This document shows positions 18,369 through 30,351 of a DNA stretch of 64,000 nucleotides, in pieces (the first letter of the stretch is position 1; the number at the start of each line of letters is the position of its first letter). The notes below the pieces were generated by a model that made no database searches, was not told the DNA's origin, and saw nothing but the letters and a program-made list of their open reading frames with translations. The translations under genes were made by a program, and so were the position numbers. The stretch lies in the NCBI RefSeq assembly GCF_965638725.1, contig NC_134951.1, positions 4,278,001 to 4,342,000 of the forward strand, read 5' to 3'. Source of the stretch: Aptenodytes patagonicus (Eukaryota > Chordata > Aves > Sphenisciformes > Spheniscidae).

Positions 18369-20204
18369 TCCTACAAGATTCTCTGCTCTTGTTTCTGTCC
18401 ACTCCCAAACTCTGTTACTTTTCTTGCCTTCCCAGCTCCTCTCTTTCCCCCCTGCATTCAGAACTCGAGTACGGAGCCACCAAGTGAAAATCTAGAAGAG
18501 GGATTGTGCATCCCTCCCAAATGTGCCATCTTCTGTCTCCCACTGTCTAACATTCCCACAAAGAGTGTTTCCACCCAAACACCAAGATACATGGCTTGGC
18601 AAAGAGGAAAGCCACATACATGTTTGAAGCAAAAGAATGGCATTGTATTGTCTTTGTTTGAACTCACCATTTTCCTCCTGATGGCAGAAAAGCTTCTTTA
18701 AGGAGAAGGATTCAACTGGACTGGTCATGATAAAGACTGGGACTGGAGTCACAGTAGAGACCTGGAGCCTTCCACATTCCCTGTGCTCTGCGTAACTCAG
18801 ATTTGCAGGGTTTTGGAGGGGAGACAGAGCCTCTGCACCCCCCGAGAGAAAAACACCATGGCAGTGATGCCATGGGAACGGATGGATGGTGTTTGTACCA
18901 GAGTTTCCACTCTGTCTCGCTGAGCTAATGCACGGTCTAGCCTCATTACTGTTAATTACAGACAAGGAAAAGACATTCATGAAACATGAACAAAAAAAAA
19001 AAGAAATTCTGTGGTTCTGCTCAGGCCCGGTAGGCTGCAGAGAAGAGGCCAGAAATAGCACATAAAAATATGAATTTGGGGTGAAATCATAAAGGCGTTT
19101 CTCCCTGGGCATGCAGGTCTTTAGCCAGCCTCCTCCTTGAACTATATTCCTTTGTAAATGGCAGTTGAGCTCTCTTGGGATCTGGCTGTGAATTCTTGTC
19201 TGGAACAGAGAAGCATGCACCACAAAGATGCCACTTGGCTAATGCACACATTTGAGATACCTAGAACTACCCTGGACGACCTGAGAGGGAGGGGAGCAGG
19301 TGGTCTCATGGAGAGGAGCTAAAGTCCAGACCAACCACTTTCTCTTTCCATACGGATGCTCCCAGAGGCTCTGTCCACTTTGCCTTATTACTGCACTCCT
19401 ACTGCCCTCAAAGCTAAACTCCCTGGCTGAATTTTTCTCCTGCCCTTAAAACACACTCTGAGATGCCATAAAGGAGTCTGCTTGCAATGCAAGAGGGGAA
19501 GACCCCTGCAGGACATCAGCCTGCCTTATGGTCCCTCAGGTTATCTAAATGACCGTGGTAGAGATTTGTTAACTGGTTCTCAGCCTTCCTCAAAGCCTTA
19601 AAAATAATTCTTGAAACACAATTTAACCATTTCTAAATGTCTTTCCTCTTTGGGGAAGTGCAATATCTTGAATCGCTTCAGTTATTCTTTTGTAAATTGA
19701 TAGAAGAGATCCATATTCCACTTGCAATCTTATGGGCTGGCTGGAGAGGGTGCAATCAGGAGGAGCTCAGGAATATTGTAAGGGAGCTTTAAAACCGATC
19801 AACAACTCTTAATAGAACATTGAAGCTGTGACTATGTCAGGGGTGGTGTTTTGTTTAGCTTTTTTCCTCCCCGTGTATAAAGTTTGAGGCTTCCCAGGTC
19901 ACCTGGGAAGGTCCCATGGAAACAGACACTTATTTGTAAGGGGGAGAGGGAAACCAACCAACTGAACAAGCTGTAATTATTTAAAGATGTAAAAAAATAT
20001 ATATTATGAAGTAGTATTGCTACCAATCCACGTAACTTCTACACCTTTAGAACTAATGGAAATAAAACAATGCTAATAAAACCAGAAGGCTGCTGCTTGA
20101 CTCTGACTACCCTCGTGGGCTTCTTGGAGAGGGCTGGGGGTAAATGATCATCTATGAAGTGCACCTGGAGAAGCAATGGTGCAATGGGTCCTGTCCTAGC
20201 AAGC

Positions 20205-20390
20205 TCATAATGATAGAATTACGGAGTAATTTAAATCAGAAGGGCCTGGATCAGGTTTTTCAGGGCCCTGTTCAGTCAAGTGTTGAATATCCCCAAGGAT
20301 GGAAATCCTACAAACTCTCTGGGTTCCCGTTCCGGTGTTTGACTGCCCTCATGGTGGGAATGTTTTTCCAAGCAAACATTAGATTCTAAT
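20205..20390 (-). repeat. Old CR1 fragment
   Basis: Diverged inverted CR1: CAGGGCCCTGTTCAGTC, then GAATATCCCCAAGGATGG, then a degraded TTTGACTGCCCTCATGGTG block. Order and spacing match the older CR1 subfamilies. Confidence 0.6.
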
Positions 20391-20555
20391 GAGAGGCAAA
20401 ATCATTGGCAAATTAATTGCTCAGACCTGGGGACTCCCAAGCAATGAGTCACTGCAGGAGACCGGACGCTGTCTCCAAGCCCAGGAGTCACACAGAGCCA
20501 CTTCTTGTAGGCAGGAGCTGGGACGGTCAACGCAGGATGACAAACACCAGAAGTG

Positions 20556-20701
20556 ACAGACACGGAGCAATTCAAGGCCAGGCTGGATGAGGCTTTGAGC
20601 AACCTGATCCAGTGGAAGGTGTCCCTGCCCACGGCAGGGGGGTTGGAACTAGATGATCTTTAAGGTCCCTTCCAACCCAAACCATTCGATGATTCTATGA
20701 T
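20556..20701 (+). repeat. CR1 3' terminal fragment
   Basis: Plus-strand CR1 tail with TTCAAGGCCAGGCTGGATG, CCCACGGCAGGGGGGTTGG, and the terminal ATTCGATGATTCTATGA. About 145 bp; the 5' part is missing. Confidence 0.9.
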
Positions 20702-21127
20702 TTTAATACAAAGGGGGAAAACCACTCAATGTGTTTTCCATGCAGCAGGTAATCCCCCTAGCACAGCAGAGCGGGGAAAAGCTTCTCAGAGCACTTTAAT
20801 ACCATCGTGACTTATCTTTTTTGGTCTGCTCACTAACATGGTTTTGTGTAGCAGGCTGCTGTTCAGCCTAACTGCTTCCAGCTGAGCTCAGAGGCACCGC
20901 CCTTAAGCCAAAATCACGTTTCCAGCAAGGGCTGTGCTTCTGCAGAGGGCAGCGGTGGCTGAGCACAGCTCTCCTGCAAGCACCCAACCTTCCTCCGGGG
21001 GTGCCCAGCTTCCTTCCCAGTACAACCAGTCCCTGGATACCGGTGCAACTGGTGAGGTGAGTGTGGCCAGCGCTTGAAACCCTGCCCATTCCTCCCACAC
21101 CAGCCAATCGGGGAGTTCCCCTGGTAT

Positions 21128-21330
21128 TTGGGGGTGGAGGGTCCTGCTCCCCTGTAGAAGTGGGTGGGTGGAAGGGTTTTGGGTGTAGAAGGTGGTGTTG
21201 GGGGTGGGTAGGTTGGTTAGGGGGAGGGTAGAGGCGCTGTGGGAGGTGGCTGAGGGTGTTGGAAGGGGTACTGGGGGCAGAGGAAGGGCTCTGGAGCACA
21301 GAGGAGCAGAAGGGGGGCAATGAAGCAGGG
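21128..21330 (+). other. G-rich tract with G-quadruplex potential
   Basis: The plus strand is dominated by GGG and GGGG runs separated by short T/A spacers. Several sets of four G-runs fit the usual quadruplex spacing. It lies about 2.8 kb upstream of the NEIL2 start codon; any link to a NEIL2 promoter is inference. Confidence 0.4.
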
Positions 21331-23699
21331 GGGAAAGGCTGCGTGGTCTGCTCCCCAGATGCGTGCACAGGGTGAGCCTGGGAAGGGCAGTGGCTTGAGG
21401 GCTGGATGCAGGGATGTGGGGCTCAAGGGGTGTGTGCTATGGGTGCCCGCTCTGGGGCTCTGCGCAGTGCACGTGAAGGTGCTGGGCTGTTCCTCCTTCC
21501 CCAGCGCTCTGGTGTGGGCAGACTGCCTCCACTGCCTGGGGGAGATGGGGTGAGGGGGGGAACTCGGGGCTCAGTTGTTTTGGAGAGCTGCAAGTTGATG
21601 CTTGGATGAGTGCGAGAAGATAGCGAGCTCTGCGCTCCCTTAATTGCGTGTGGAGCGTCACGGCCGTGCCTTGAAATCCCTGCAGGAGCCTTGTGCAGGG
21701 GTGTGAAGCCATGGTGGGGCTTCCTCTGCGGCGGCGTGTGGGGCTGCAATCCCTGGGCGCAGGTGAGCTGGCAGTGTGGGCGTGCAGGTAAAGCTGGGTT
21801 GAGGCGGACAACAGCCCGGTCCTTGTTATGTCCCGGTGCGGGTGCTTGGCTTCTGTCTGAGCGCAAGGACTGGAAATGAGCGCATACATGGGGGAGGATT
21901 TCTCCTGGAGGCCTGGCTCCCTGCCCCAGATCTGTAGTGGTACCAGCTCAGGTGGCTTGTTGGGACAGGCTCTGGGGTGCAGTGGTCGTGCTCTTGGGGA
22001 GGTGGGTGTCATGCCCTGCGGGGGGCTGAGGCTTGTTATCCTCCTCTCCCTCCTTGGAGGGGGGAGCATTTGGAAGAGACATAAGTAGGTTTGGAGTGAA
22101 AAGGCAAAGCAGGGAGGTCCATGGAGAGAAGGAGGAGACCGGAGATGGCAGATGCTGGTTCTTCTGATGTCCTGGGGGAAAGGGCAGGCTCCCCTCTTGA
22201 AGAGGAGCATTACTCCACTGTCCAGAGTGGCTACAGCTGGGGCAGTGTGTGCATTAAAACCTTACCAAGTGCTCAGCACTTGCAGTCTCTCACAATGTTG
22301 TGAACTGAATCAGCAGTAATCAGAGCTGTGCAGCTCTGCAGGTGATGAGCTTCCTTGGGGTCTGAGCTCTGGGCTGTGTGAGCTGTCCTGGGGCTCATTC
22401 CGTGACATGAAGCCAGCGCCTGGATAGTCAGGAGGAAGTCCCAAAGGGCCTTGATCTGCAACTGGCTTTTGACTAAAGTCTGAACGCAATATGCAGCTTT
22501 TTTGGGTGAAACTGGAGCAGGCCTGTGAATAATTATCCCATGCCCTAGGACACACAGGAATAAAGCTCAGTCTTTTACTCCTGGTAAAGCTAGCTTGTAT
22601 GACCAATTAATACCTTTAATTTCATGTCTTGGATCCAGGTAATGTTCCCTGACATGTTTTCCTCTTGAGCTCTTCTGAAAGGGATTGGGTTTGTGCTGCA
22701 GGCTTTTACAGCCATGCTGCCTTGCCTGCTCCTGTTGAGGGTACGTCCACACCTCGCTGCTGTTCACAGCCCCAGGGGGGTGGCTGCTGGCTTAAATGCC
22801 TCTTCTAGGCTAAAAGCTTCAGTGGACAAGGATGTCCCCCTGCTGTGGCAGGGGGTGGTTTGGAGGGCTGGGGTAGGAGCATGTGGCACAGAAGGCTTTG
22901 GTTTCACAGTCACTCTGAGCTGATGCAAGTGTGGGCTGCTGTACCTGAGCTAACCCAGACAGCGGGGAAGCTGAGATGCCAGCATGAGGTGGGAATGCCT
23001 CTTCTGGTGGGGGACCATGCACAAGATAGCTTGATGTGAAAATCAACAGCAATCTCGGGGCTGTGCCAGGTAGCTCAGAGCCTTGTACCGAGTGCTGTGG
23101 AGCTTGAAGCCGAGCCTCTGGTCGGTGCTGGTCTCTGGGATTAGTCTGCAGGGGCAATTGGCACTGCGGGATGAAAGCCAAACCACACTTTCCATGTCCT
23201 GGAGCCTGCTTTCTTGTACACCCAGGCAGAATTTCACAGAAGAACTGCAAGTGACGTGTGGCTGGGATTTCATGCCAGAAATAACCCCTTACCTACCGGT
23301 GTGACTTTCTGGAGGGAGTTACAGGATGCTGTAGGATGGTGCTGCTTCATCTGCCCCTCATTCAGAGTCTTCTGATCCCAGATGCTGCTAGTAGAGTGCA
23401 TGAATGCTCCCTAACTGGTCCCGTGCCATTGCAGTCAGTGGGGCAAGCAGCTGGTAAAGCAAAGGGAGGGGATGAGCTAACTCCAGTGCCGATCAGGGAG
23501 CTTGCCTTGGTGGCTGTATCAGGAACAGGATGGCCTGCACTGGTTCTGGTTCGTTATTATCTATGTAAGGTCGCATTCCTCCTTTGTGCTGGGACATCGA
23601 GGCTGTGACTGAGGGAATGGTTGGAGTTAGGTGAGCTCTTGTTCCTGGTGAGGAGAGGGATGCTAAACAGTCTAATTTAAGGTCCTGTACAGAGAACCT

Positions 23700-23850
23700 G
23701 CGGTAGGAAAGGACTTCTGGAGATCCCCAGGCCAAATTCCTGCTTGTGGGGTGAAAACTACCATTACAGCAGGTTGCTCCGGGCCTTATTTGATTGAATT
23801 ATGAATATCCCCAAAGATGGAAATTCCCCCACCTCCCTGGGCCTGAAAGA
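23700..23850 (-). repeat. Old CR1 fragment
   Basis: Diverged inverted CR1: GGAAAGGACTTCTGGAGATC, GCAGGTTGCTCCGGGCC, then GAATATCCCCAAAGATGG and CCACCTCCCTGGGCCTG. It ends about 170 bp before the NEIL2 start codon. Confidence 0.6.
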
Positions 23851-24026
23851 AACCGGTTTCTCTCCATGGACTTTGCCACAGGGACTTGAGGAGGAAAATG
23901 GGGGTGAGGAGATTGTGGTGAGCGCAGCCTCTGACTGGTTTTGTTTGTTTCTGAGTTGCAATTTTCCTTCAAGTCTAGGGCACCAAGTGTGAGAAGGACC
24001 TGCTATTCCCTCAACAGCTGCTGGAG

Positions 24027-24164
24027 ATGCCGGAGGGCCCATCGGTGAGGAAGTTCCAGCTGCTGACCTCCCCTTTTGTGGGACAAGTGGTGGCCAAGGT
24101 GGGGGGAAGCAGCCGGAAGATCAATGTCAATGACCTGAATGCCCTGAGGCTCCAGGACTCCCAG
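24027..24164 (+). CDS. NEIL2: NEIL2 coding exon 1 (catalytic N-terminus)
   Basis: ATG at 24027-24029, then P-E-G-P. Because Pro2 must be next to the start, this ATG is certain. 46 codons ending at DSQ before GTGAGC. The exon probably extends upstream into a 5' UTR; possible acceptors are TCTAG near 23978 and ACAG near 24016. Confidence 0.95.
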
Positions 24165-27100
24165 GTGAGCTGTACTAAAGATGAACTTATTGATCCGTGA
24201 CAAGTCTGAGGCAAACCACCGTTGTCCTGCATCTGGATCACAGAAGGTGCATAACCTGAGAACGACACGAAGCTTGTGTTTGAGGTGGACCCATTGGCTT
24301 TGTTTATAGCCACAAAACAGGCCAGGCATGTGGCCAGAGAGATGTGAATGCCCGTTTTGGAGTACCGCTCTGTGTTGCAAAGCTTGGGTCAAGGTTACTG
24401 TGAGGAGAGGCTGTTGCAGTGATGTGGTTGGACACGGAGATGCCCAGAATTATTTGCAGTTTTGAGCCAGTCATGTTAATGCACGCTGTCCTCCTCTCAA
24501 GGGATGAGGAGTTGGTGTTGGTGAGGGCTGTTTGTAGAAGATGAGAGTTGATTTCTTCCGTATGTGGATGTCAGAAGCAGCAGCCTTGTTTCCCTCAGCT
24601 GTGAACTTGCACAGTTGCTTCCCTTATACCAGAGGGCAGGGTTTCACCTGGCTAGGTTGAAATGTCTATGCTGTGGGCACTTGTGAGATAGTCACGCTGG
24701 GTCAGTCCTGCTGGGGGTTTCACTTGCTTGACCTCCTTCAGATGATGGTTTGGACCTGACTGACCAAATGCTAGTGCAGCTTCACCTCTGATTATATCAT
24801 AGTCTCGGCTGAGGACACAAATGTGAGCGGCTCAACAGTCATTTGTGGCTAGCCTGTGGCTTCAGAGCCACCCTTGAGTCAGGTCACCCTAGCCTGAGAC
24901 CCTTGAGGCCAGCACAAAGTGGGGAGGCAAACGAAAAGCAGTGACGACAGACTTCAAAACCCTGAGTGTCTGTCCTGGTATGTCTCTTTGGCCTGACAGG
25001 AGTCTCTGGGAGGGCTTCACGCTGGGGTGGCATCTGAACACCTGGTGCTTCATGTAGACAAAGAAGGGATGCCGAGAGGATGACTGCAGCTCTGGTGGGA
25101 ATGGCTCAGATGCTAATGAATCCCGCGTTCAGGGTGGGGTGATGTGCCTTCTGTCTAAAAGACAGTTGCAAAAAATAGTCACTTGTATGGAAACAGCCAC
25201 AGGTTATGTGGATCCTCAGTACATCCCACCTTTTTTCTCAGGTTCACGGGAAGAACTTGTACCTGGCATTTGTGGCAGCTGAAGGTCCCTTAGGACCAAC
25301 TGCAGAAGAGACAGTGCTGCAAAGAGAGGCTGCTAGTGGGGCAAGTTCTCCTGCCCGGGGAGGGCAAGAACAGGTTCGTGCTCCACAGACGCGTCCCCAG
25401 GATGAGGAGCTGCGGGAACTTCAGCACTCAAGAGGTGAACCTCCAGATGCAGCAGAGGGTCCGGGCAACTGGCTGCGCTTCCACTTCGGCTTGTTTGGCA
25501 GCATTCGGGCAAATGAGTTCTCAAGAGCAAACAAAGCCAATAAGAGAGGGGACTGGAAAGACCCTACACCCAGGTATTTGATGGAGTCCTCGCAAACTCT
25601 GCTTTCTCCCTGCCTCTCATTCTGGAGAAGCACTCTTCTGTCTCAAACTAAATTTGTGTGGGAATGCTCTTACTCTTGTCTTTTTTTTTTTTCTCTGATA
25701 ATTCTTAAGATAAGTAGGCATGAGGGATGGCATGAGTGGGTGTGGGGTGTGTTCAACCAGGGAATCAACAGTAGGACTGTTGTCTGGGTGTTCCTATGTT
25801 GTAGGTGTCTTGCAGGTCTTCCAACGGTGTCAGTTGGTCATGGTTTTCTTTGGACATACCTTATCTTAATACTGCATGTTCTTCTACCCTTAGTAAGAAA
25901 TTGGGTTTTCTGCCCTTTGTTGCCTTCTTCCTCCCAGCCACATCCTCTCTAATGCTTCCCTTTTTCTGCTGTCTCTGTGTGCTTCAACTCCTTTGTTTTA
26001 TGAAATCGGAGAATTAAGCGATTGCACTTGCAGGATGCATGTTGCCTGCCAGCCTGGGGATCGTAGTACCAGCTCGGTTAAGATTTTTATTCAGAGAGAG
26101 AACTTTTAGGATGCTAGACTGAATCATGCCCTGACAATGCCAGTTTCTCCCAATTACATGTTTTTAAAAAAGCCTTGGATAAATAGCATACATCTAGGGT
26201 AGCTGGAATCACTGGTTGGAGTGATGCTGTTAAAGGCAGCAGTGTGCTAAAAACACAGGCAACAGTCTGTGTCCTAAGTCCCACTGGAAGCGTACTGAAC
26301 AAGGGAGGGTAAATACTGGAAGATGATGTGGACTCTGCTCTTGTGAGCTCTTTATCCTGAGTGGTTAATAATGTACAAGGTGGGTGTGTGGCCCCTGTGT
26401 ATGCAGTGTACTTGGTAGGGACACACTCCCCGCTCCCCCATCCTGCAATCTTTTGAAGGATTGCTTTATTTCTACACAAATAGTTTCAGACATAGTCAGT
26501 TTTGTGTGCTACTTTGAGCATCAGTCTCCCTGACTGCGGGCACTACTGCTGGAGCCCTTGGTCGTCTGGCTTGCCTGCTGGGGAGAGCTCAGATGCTGAT
26601 GCATCTCCCTGCCTGCTGCTGCCTCTCGGCTAGGGACCACAGGCCAGCAGAAAGAACAATTGTCCAAGCTGTGTGGGTTCACAACCAAGTTTCTTGGCTG
26701 AAATCATTAGAGAGGCTACCTTGCATTAAGATGGTGGACTGGCGTGTTGGAGTGCCTGCTGTGGCCCTGCGCACACAAGCATGCGTAGCGATAAGCTGCG
26801 GGGAAGGGATAGCTGGACTAGGGTACAGGCTCGGGGGACTGGTACTGGCTCTCATGAGAATGAGTAGGCATGTGCTTTCCGTGGGCTGACACCTCCCTGT
26901 GTGCTTCTCCATAAGCTTATGTCATGTACAGGCTCTTTTCTCACCTTCTAGTGGTTTATCACTCCATTGCAAAGCTGCTGTCTTTCTGCTCTTTCCTTTC
27001 TGTGCAAGTGTCTTCAGCCAGAGCAGAATATAACAGATGGTTCAGGGATGTTTCTGGCAAGAGACTTCAACTTCTCTGCTTCTCCCAGGCTGGTTCTGCA

Positions 27101-28041
27101 CTTTGAGAGTGGAGGCTTCCTTGTTTTCTACAACTGCCGAATGCACTGGTGCTCATCTCCAAGGGCTGATCCTGCTTCCGACATCCTGTCTGTGGAGTTC
27201 CACCACGGCCGGGCGCTGGATGCCCTCCGCGCACCTGATCCTGTCTGCTACACTCTCTTAGACCAAAGATATTTTTCAGGACTGGGTGAGTTCCAGGGCA
27301 TAGTGGCAGAGCAAGAAGTGGAGGAAGGTGGGTGGGATGCCTACAGATCCAGAGCTGAACCTTTTACTCCTTAGCCTTATGGCTTCTGGTTGATCCAGCT
27401 GAGGGTACATGGCCATCTTGCTGAGGACAAGGCTTGCAGTCTTTAGCCACAGGCTTTAGATGGTTGAGTGCACCGCATGAGCACAGTGAACTGTCTTCAT
27501 GTGTGTGATTAGGGATTGGCTTGTACTTGTGGAAGAAAGGAAGGTCTGCTTCAGGGGTAGTGGGCAGAGACTATCTTCCAGTCCAATCCCAGCTGTAAGT
27601 CTACTTGGGAACGGCATTGCTAGCTGTGATCCTTGAGGCAGAAGTCACAGTGATTGGAGCCGTTGGTCTGCATCGTCTTGATAAGAAATATCCTTATTGT
27701 CTCCTTATTTCTGACCCTTTCCAGGGAACATCATTAAGAATGAGATCTTGTACCTGGCCAAGATACATCCGTTAACACAAGGCTCTGTCTTGGCTCTCTC
27801 GGATCTGGAGCGTCTGCTTGACTGTGCCATTCAGTTCAGCTCTGCCTGGCTGCACAGCAAGCTGCGTGGCAAAGGGCTGCACCCTCAGATCTACCAGAAG
27901 GAGCAGTGTCCCCTCGGGCACGCCGTGATGAAGGGAACCCTTGGACCCTCAGGTGGCTTTAAGAGACTTACATGGTGGTGTCCTCAGTGCCAGCCTGCAG
28001 TGCTGTCAGGGGATGGGGATCCTTCCCCAGCCACCGAGTGA
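24027..28041 (+). CDS. NEIL2: NEIL2, endonuclease VIII-like DNA glycosylase 2
   Basis: Bifunctional glycosylase/lyase of the Fpg/Nei family. It removes oxidised pyrimidines, preferring bubble and transcribed DNA, and cleaves the strand by beta,delta-elimination in base-excision repair. Four coding exons (138, 332, 197 and 317 nt) give 327 aa; human NEIL2 is 332. Visible features: MPEG start, where Pro2 becomes the catalytic N-terminus after Met removal and Glu3 follows; Lys50 in VHGK; a low-conservation acidic insert at about residues 60-125; the [12 protein letters not shown] segment of the helix-two-turn-helix; and a C-terminal CHCC zinc finger, Cys284, His288, Cys308 and Cys311. The CHCC arrangement separates NEIL2 from NEIL1 and NEIL3. 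Intron phases are 0, 2 and 1. It sits between GATA4 and FDFT1 as in other vertebrates. Confidence 0.96.
24165..25241 (+). other. NEIL2: NEIL2 intron 1 of the coding region
   Basis: Phase 0 GT-AG intron. Nothing else was recognised. Confidence 0.85.
25242..25573 (+). CDS. NEIL2: NEIL2 coding exon 2
   Basis: Acceptor TTCTCAG at 25235-25241. Begins V-H-G-K with Lys50, runs through the acidic, poorly conserved insert, and ends with the conserved [20 protein letters not shown] stretch and DPTP plus two bases of an Arg codon. Confidence 0.95.
25574..27088 (+). other. NEIL2: NEIL2 intron 2
   Basis: Phase 2 intron with a T11 run near 25681-25691. No coding exon or repeat was recognised. Confidence 0.8.
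27089..27285 (+). CDS. NEIL2: NEIL2 coding exon 3
   Basis: Completes the split Arg codon, then [20 protein letters not shown] and later [15 protein letters not shown], the start of the helix-two-turn-helix. Ends one base into a Gly codon before GTGAGT. Confidence 0.95.
27725..28041 (+). CDS. NEIL2: NEIL2 coding exon 4 (H2TH and zinc finger)
   Basis: Acceptor TTCCAG at 27719-27724. Encodes [17 protein letters not shown] and, near the end, the CHCC finger QCPLGH...WWCPQC. Stop TGA at 28039-28041. Confidence 0.96.
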
Positions 28042-28990
28042 CCTGGCTTTCTGTGTCCCTCCTTTTCTGGAGGGTGTCTGGGTGGTCTCTGAACCATGCT
28101 CTCGGTTGTCCTGAGAAGGGCTTCGTGGTTTCTTGAGGCTGTTGAGTTTGCTCCTTAGGGACAGTGAGTTGGCGGAGTTAAGTGCTTAGTGGAGGTTACA
28201 GGAGTCACTGAAGTACTGCGTGCCTCTGGATGCCAAAAGGGAAGTGGGCGTAAATGTCTGTTTTTTCATCACAGTGACACAAGAGTGTAAATAGTTTGAC
28301 CAGTTCTGAGGTGTCTTGGTCCCCCTGTTCAGACTACGGCGAATGGAAAGCGTACGGTGTTGAGCAGGTGATTACTGTGGTCTGAAGTGACCCTGTCCCT
28401 TGACCCTGGTGCGGGTGCAATGGCTCATGGTGGAGTTAGCAGAAAGGAGTGTATCCCTCTGCCTAAACAGCTTGATTAATTCACCATTAGATAATCTTGC
28501 CTTTGCTTGTAGCTGAATACCCGCACGCTGGGCTGCGATTAGGTGTGGTTAAAAGTTGAGTGGCTGTTTCCCCCTGTCAGCTCTTACAGAACGGCTGCCT
28601 CCTTCCGAGGGGTGAAAATAAACCTCAGCAGTGCTTGGTGGAGCTTCCGTCTGCCTGCCTGTCATGGTGTCCACCCCCATAGGTTTCAGTTTTGTGGCAA
28701 AGTGCCAATTCCAGATCTCAGTGTTTAAAAACAAAAACAATTTCAAAAATACTATGTTTGTGACAGGGATTGCATAAAACTCATGATCTGCAAGGTAACT
28801 TGAAAGCAGAAAGGTTTGGAAATAGAGGTGGCATGGTCCTTCCTTTGTTGAGCTGTGTGTCTCTAAGCGGTAGGCAGAAGCTGTTGCTGTCCTCTCTCCC
28901 TCGATCTGGGTTTACTTTAACAATAGATTGTTGACTTTGAGTGGAAAAATAAAAACTGGAGTTAAAACTGGTCATGTTCAGCTTAAGTTG
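28042..28990 (+). other. NEIL2: NEIL2 3' UTR with two AATAAA signals
   Basis: AATAAA occurs at 28617-28622 and 28948-28953. The distal one is followed by a TG/T-rich stretch (GAGTGTGTCTTTTCTG near 28990), the better context for cleavage. Alternative 3' ends are plausible. Confidence 0.5.
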
Positions 28991-29127
28991 AGTGTGTCTT
29001 TTCTGATAGTTTCTTGGTTAAAGACTGAGGCGTGGAGGGAAACTCCAGCGTTTGGTGCTGCCCTTTAGAGGGGGTGGTACCAGCAGCTTTCCTCGGCTGT
29101 AAGGGTGGCTCAGCAGGAGAACTCTTT

Positions 29128-29247
29128 TCATAGAATCATTTGGGTGGGAAGGGACCTCTAAAGGTCATCTAGTCCAACCCCCCTGCCGTGGGCAGGGACA
29201 TCTGCAACTGGAGCAGGTTGCTCGCAGCCCCGTCCAACCTGACCTTT
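29128..29247 (-). repeat. CR1 3' terminal fragment
   Basis: Inverted CR1 tail of the GGGAAGGGACC subfamily: TCATAGAATC at the left, then CATCTAGTCCAACCCCCCTGC and the CAGGTTGCTCGCAGCCC block. It sits between NEIL2 and the FDFT1 promoter. Confidence 0.88.
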
Positions 29248-30030
29248 TCATGGGAGCTGGATCTAAAGGCGGATTGCGAATCAACTGGGAATGCTGGAGT
29301 TGAAGACCTCAGTGGCAGGCTGCTTCCCAAACAAGACTTGCGCAGCCTCTCCCCTGTGAACTGCAGCGCCCTGGAGTGGTTGCAGGTTATGGGACTGCTG
29401 AATGATCCAGTTAATGGGGTTATGGTGCAGAAGATGGTTAATGTTGCTTCTGAGCGCGTCCTGCCGGGTGTTGGCGAAGGCCTGGAAACCGAGGCATGGT
29501 ATTTTCAGTGCTGTTTTTAAAACAAACAAAACCCCTCACAGAAGAAAAACAGAAAAGAACCCTAAAACCTGAACCTCGCGCCTTGAAGGATGGGGCGGCC
29601 GCTGGGTTATCTGCGGGGGATGTGCGGTTGAGTCAAACGGCAGAGGTCCCGTGTCCTGGCCGAGGGCAGGCTGGGACGATCCTGCTGAGTGAAGGGTGGC
29701 TCCAGAAGGGAAGTGCCAGGAGGGGAAAAGGACAGGAGGTGACTGAAATAAAGAGCCGCCTCGCGCCTGGAGCGGGGAGGGCCTGGCTGCAACCCCGGGG
29801 GCCGCCGGAGGAAGGGGGGGGGAAAGGAGCCGTGGAGCGGGGCTGGTGGAAGGGAGGTGGTGGTCTGCCTTCCCCAGGACCCCACGGGCCTGAGTCGAGG
29901 GGGGGAGAGTCTCCGCGGCGGCGGGGCCGCCCGTGGGCCGGGGCGCGTGAGCCGCCCGGTTCCTCCCGCTCCGCCGGCGTCGCGCGTGTGGCGGCGGGCG
30001 CCGGTACCCAGTCAGCGCCGGCCGGCCGCC

Positions 30031-30160
30031 GTCACGCCAGCCCCGCCGCCTTCCTATTGGCTGGCGCTCCCCTGGTGCGAGGGCGCCTCGGCCAATAGGC
30101 GCCCGGCCGGCCCACCGAGCGATGGGACGAGCGAGCTGATTGGCGGGGGGGCGGGGCAGA
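30031..30160 (+). promoter_or_regulatory. FDFT1: FDFT1 core promoter: SRE-like site, three CCAAT boxes, GC box
   Basis: GTCACGCCAG at 30031-30040 closely resembles the sterol regulatory element described for the human squalene synthase promoter (recalled, not looked up). It is followed by ATTGG (30056-30060), CCAAT (30092-30096), ATTGG (30139-30143) and a GGGGCGGGGC box at about 30148-30157. SREBP acting with NF-Y and Sp1 is the established mode for this gene class. No TATA box is seen before the first ATG at 30235. Confidence 0.7.
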
Positions 30161-30249
30161 GGCGGCCCGGTTAAGCACCGGGCGGGAGGGGGGGGGAGCC
30201 GGCGGCGGCGGGAGCGCGCGGCGGCGGCGGGGGGATGAGCGCGTCCCCC

Positions 30250-30351
30250 ATGGAGCTGCTGAGGAAATGGCTGGGCCACCCCGAGGACATCTACAACCTG
30301 CTGCGGTTCAAGATGGGCGGCTACCGGGCCGTCATGCCGCGGATCGACCCG
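30250..30351 (+). CDS. FDFT1: FDFT1 coding exon 1
   Basis: 34 codons from [20 protein letters not shown] to RIDP, donor GTGAGC at 30352. The upstream in-frame ATG at 30235 would add MSASP. Neither ATG has an ideal context: the base at -3 is G for 30235 and C for 30250. Confidence 0.93.

Larger units (their letters stand above)
17786..24026. other. GATA4-NEIL2 intergenic region and NEIL2 5' region
   Basis: No coding exon was recognised. It contains CR1 fragments near 18.1, 20.3, 20.6 and 23.7 kb and a G-rich strand at about 21.13-21.33 kb. NEIL2 normally has a noncoding first exon, which should lie somewhere in the right half, but I could not place it. Long open frames at 18492-19223 and 21437-22210 (both minus) lack recognisable domains. 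Confidence 0.6.
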
